Of a stretch of DNA of 12,857 nucleotides, positions 12,665 through 12,857 are shown in pieces. Location of the stretch: positions 1-12,857 of the forward strand of contig JAZNZY010000030.1 in NCBI GenBank assembly GCA_045595165.1. The letters are read 5' to 3'. Numbering within the stretch: position 1 is the stretch's first letter; the number at the start of each line of letters is the position of its first letter. The notes beneath the pieces were generated by a model that saw nothing but the letters and a program-made list of their open reading frames with translations, was not told the origin of the DNA and did not search any database. Position numbers and translations under genes: made by a program. Source of the DNA: SFLA01 sp045595165 (GTDB taxonomy: Bacteria; Bacillota; Clostridia; Oscillospirales; CAG-382).

Positions 12665-12857
12665 TTACGCGCGCTTTTTGATTACTATTGCTGTGCCGAG
12701 CAGTGCAACGAGTGCGAGTGCTGCGATTACGTAGATACCGGTATCGCCCAGTTCATCTGCGTTTTCTACTGCAAGGCTGGAGCCTGCGCCTGCTGCTTCT
12801 GCAGCGGTGAGATCCCAAGAGTAACCTACAAGGCCCTTGTTAGAGAGCTGGAAGTTG
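12665..12857 (-). CDS. C-terminus of a membrane-anchored surface protein (partial)
   Basis: The last 63 residues of a protein whose start lies beyond the right edge. The fragment reads as the end of a beta domain (NFQLSNKGLVGYSWDL), a small-residue linker rich in Ala, Gly and Ser, the string ELGDTG, a 20-residue hydrophobic helix (IYVIAAL...TAIVI) and the basic end KKRA. This is the architecture of a cell-surface protein retained by a C-terminal helix. The position of GDTG just before the helix recalls sortase-type signals, but it is not a canonical LPXTG. Codon use in the frame is like its neighbours. Function unknown. A strong terminator follows. Confidence 0.8.
   Translation of the reverse strand, partial: NFQLSNKGLVGYSWDLTAAEAAGAGSSLAVENADELGDTGIYVIAALALVALLGTAIVIKKRA

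Overview
The window looks like a chromosomal segment of a Clostridia-type Bacillota, probably an uncultured gut anaerobe. This is inferred from AAGGAG ribosome binding sites before most genes, TTGACA/TATAAT-type promoters, a type II (Firmicutes) GalT, a MurNAc-6-phosphate etherase, lipoprotein and membrane-anchored surface proteins, and moderate GC content. The intergenic GC-rich hairpins and 'GAGGAAT'-type repeats also recall gut Clostridia genomes. No species can be named from sequence alone.

Layout. (1) 1-305: a tRNA operon on the minus strand, read Leu(UAA), initiator Met(CAU), Asp(GUC), then a tRNA cut by the left edge, with a good promoter just upstream. (2) 343-1914: back-to-back consensus promoters drive a PAP2-family membrane phosphatase (minus) and an MscS-type mechanosensitive channel (plus), each ending at an intrinsic terminator. 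(3) 1924-8336: a minus-strand run of seven genes. From the promoter these are a GtrB/DPM1-like glycosyltransferase, a sugar isomerase/epimerase, an unrecognised 114-residue protein, a Gfo/Idh/MocA oxidoreductase, a second isomerase/epimerase, type II GalT, and a small lipoprotein. The genes overlap or lie within about 35 bp of each other, except for a 157-bp repeat-bearing gap before galT. (4) 8415-12087: a plus-strand pair, murQ and a 901-residue exported, membrane-anchored multidomain protein with a GDPD catalytic domain, ending at a strong terminator. (5) 12088-12560: about 470 bp with no credible gene but dense hairpins and short repeats. (6) 12570-12857: a minus-strand terminator and the C-terminus of another membrane-anchored surface protein.

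Functional reading (inference). The Gfo/Idh oxidoreductase beside two TIM-barrel isomerase/epimerases fits oxidation and epimerisation of a sugar or glycoside, as in the YcjS/YcjR pair of E. coli. GalT could channel a hexose 1-phosphate into UDP-sugars and the glycosyltransferase could act on polyprenyl phosphate. The divergent murQ-GDPD unit looks like recycling of peptidoglycan MurNAc and of glycerophosphodiesters from lipids or teichoic acids. The intergenic region between the two units carries one promoter per direction; the glycosyltransferase promoter also contains a 20-bp near-palindrome that looks like a repressor operator. The most notable items are this operator, the GDPD protein with an apparently dead second barrel, the paired isomerases of which one lacks a usual metal ligand, and the hairpin/repeat islands.
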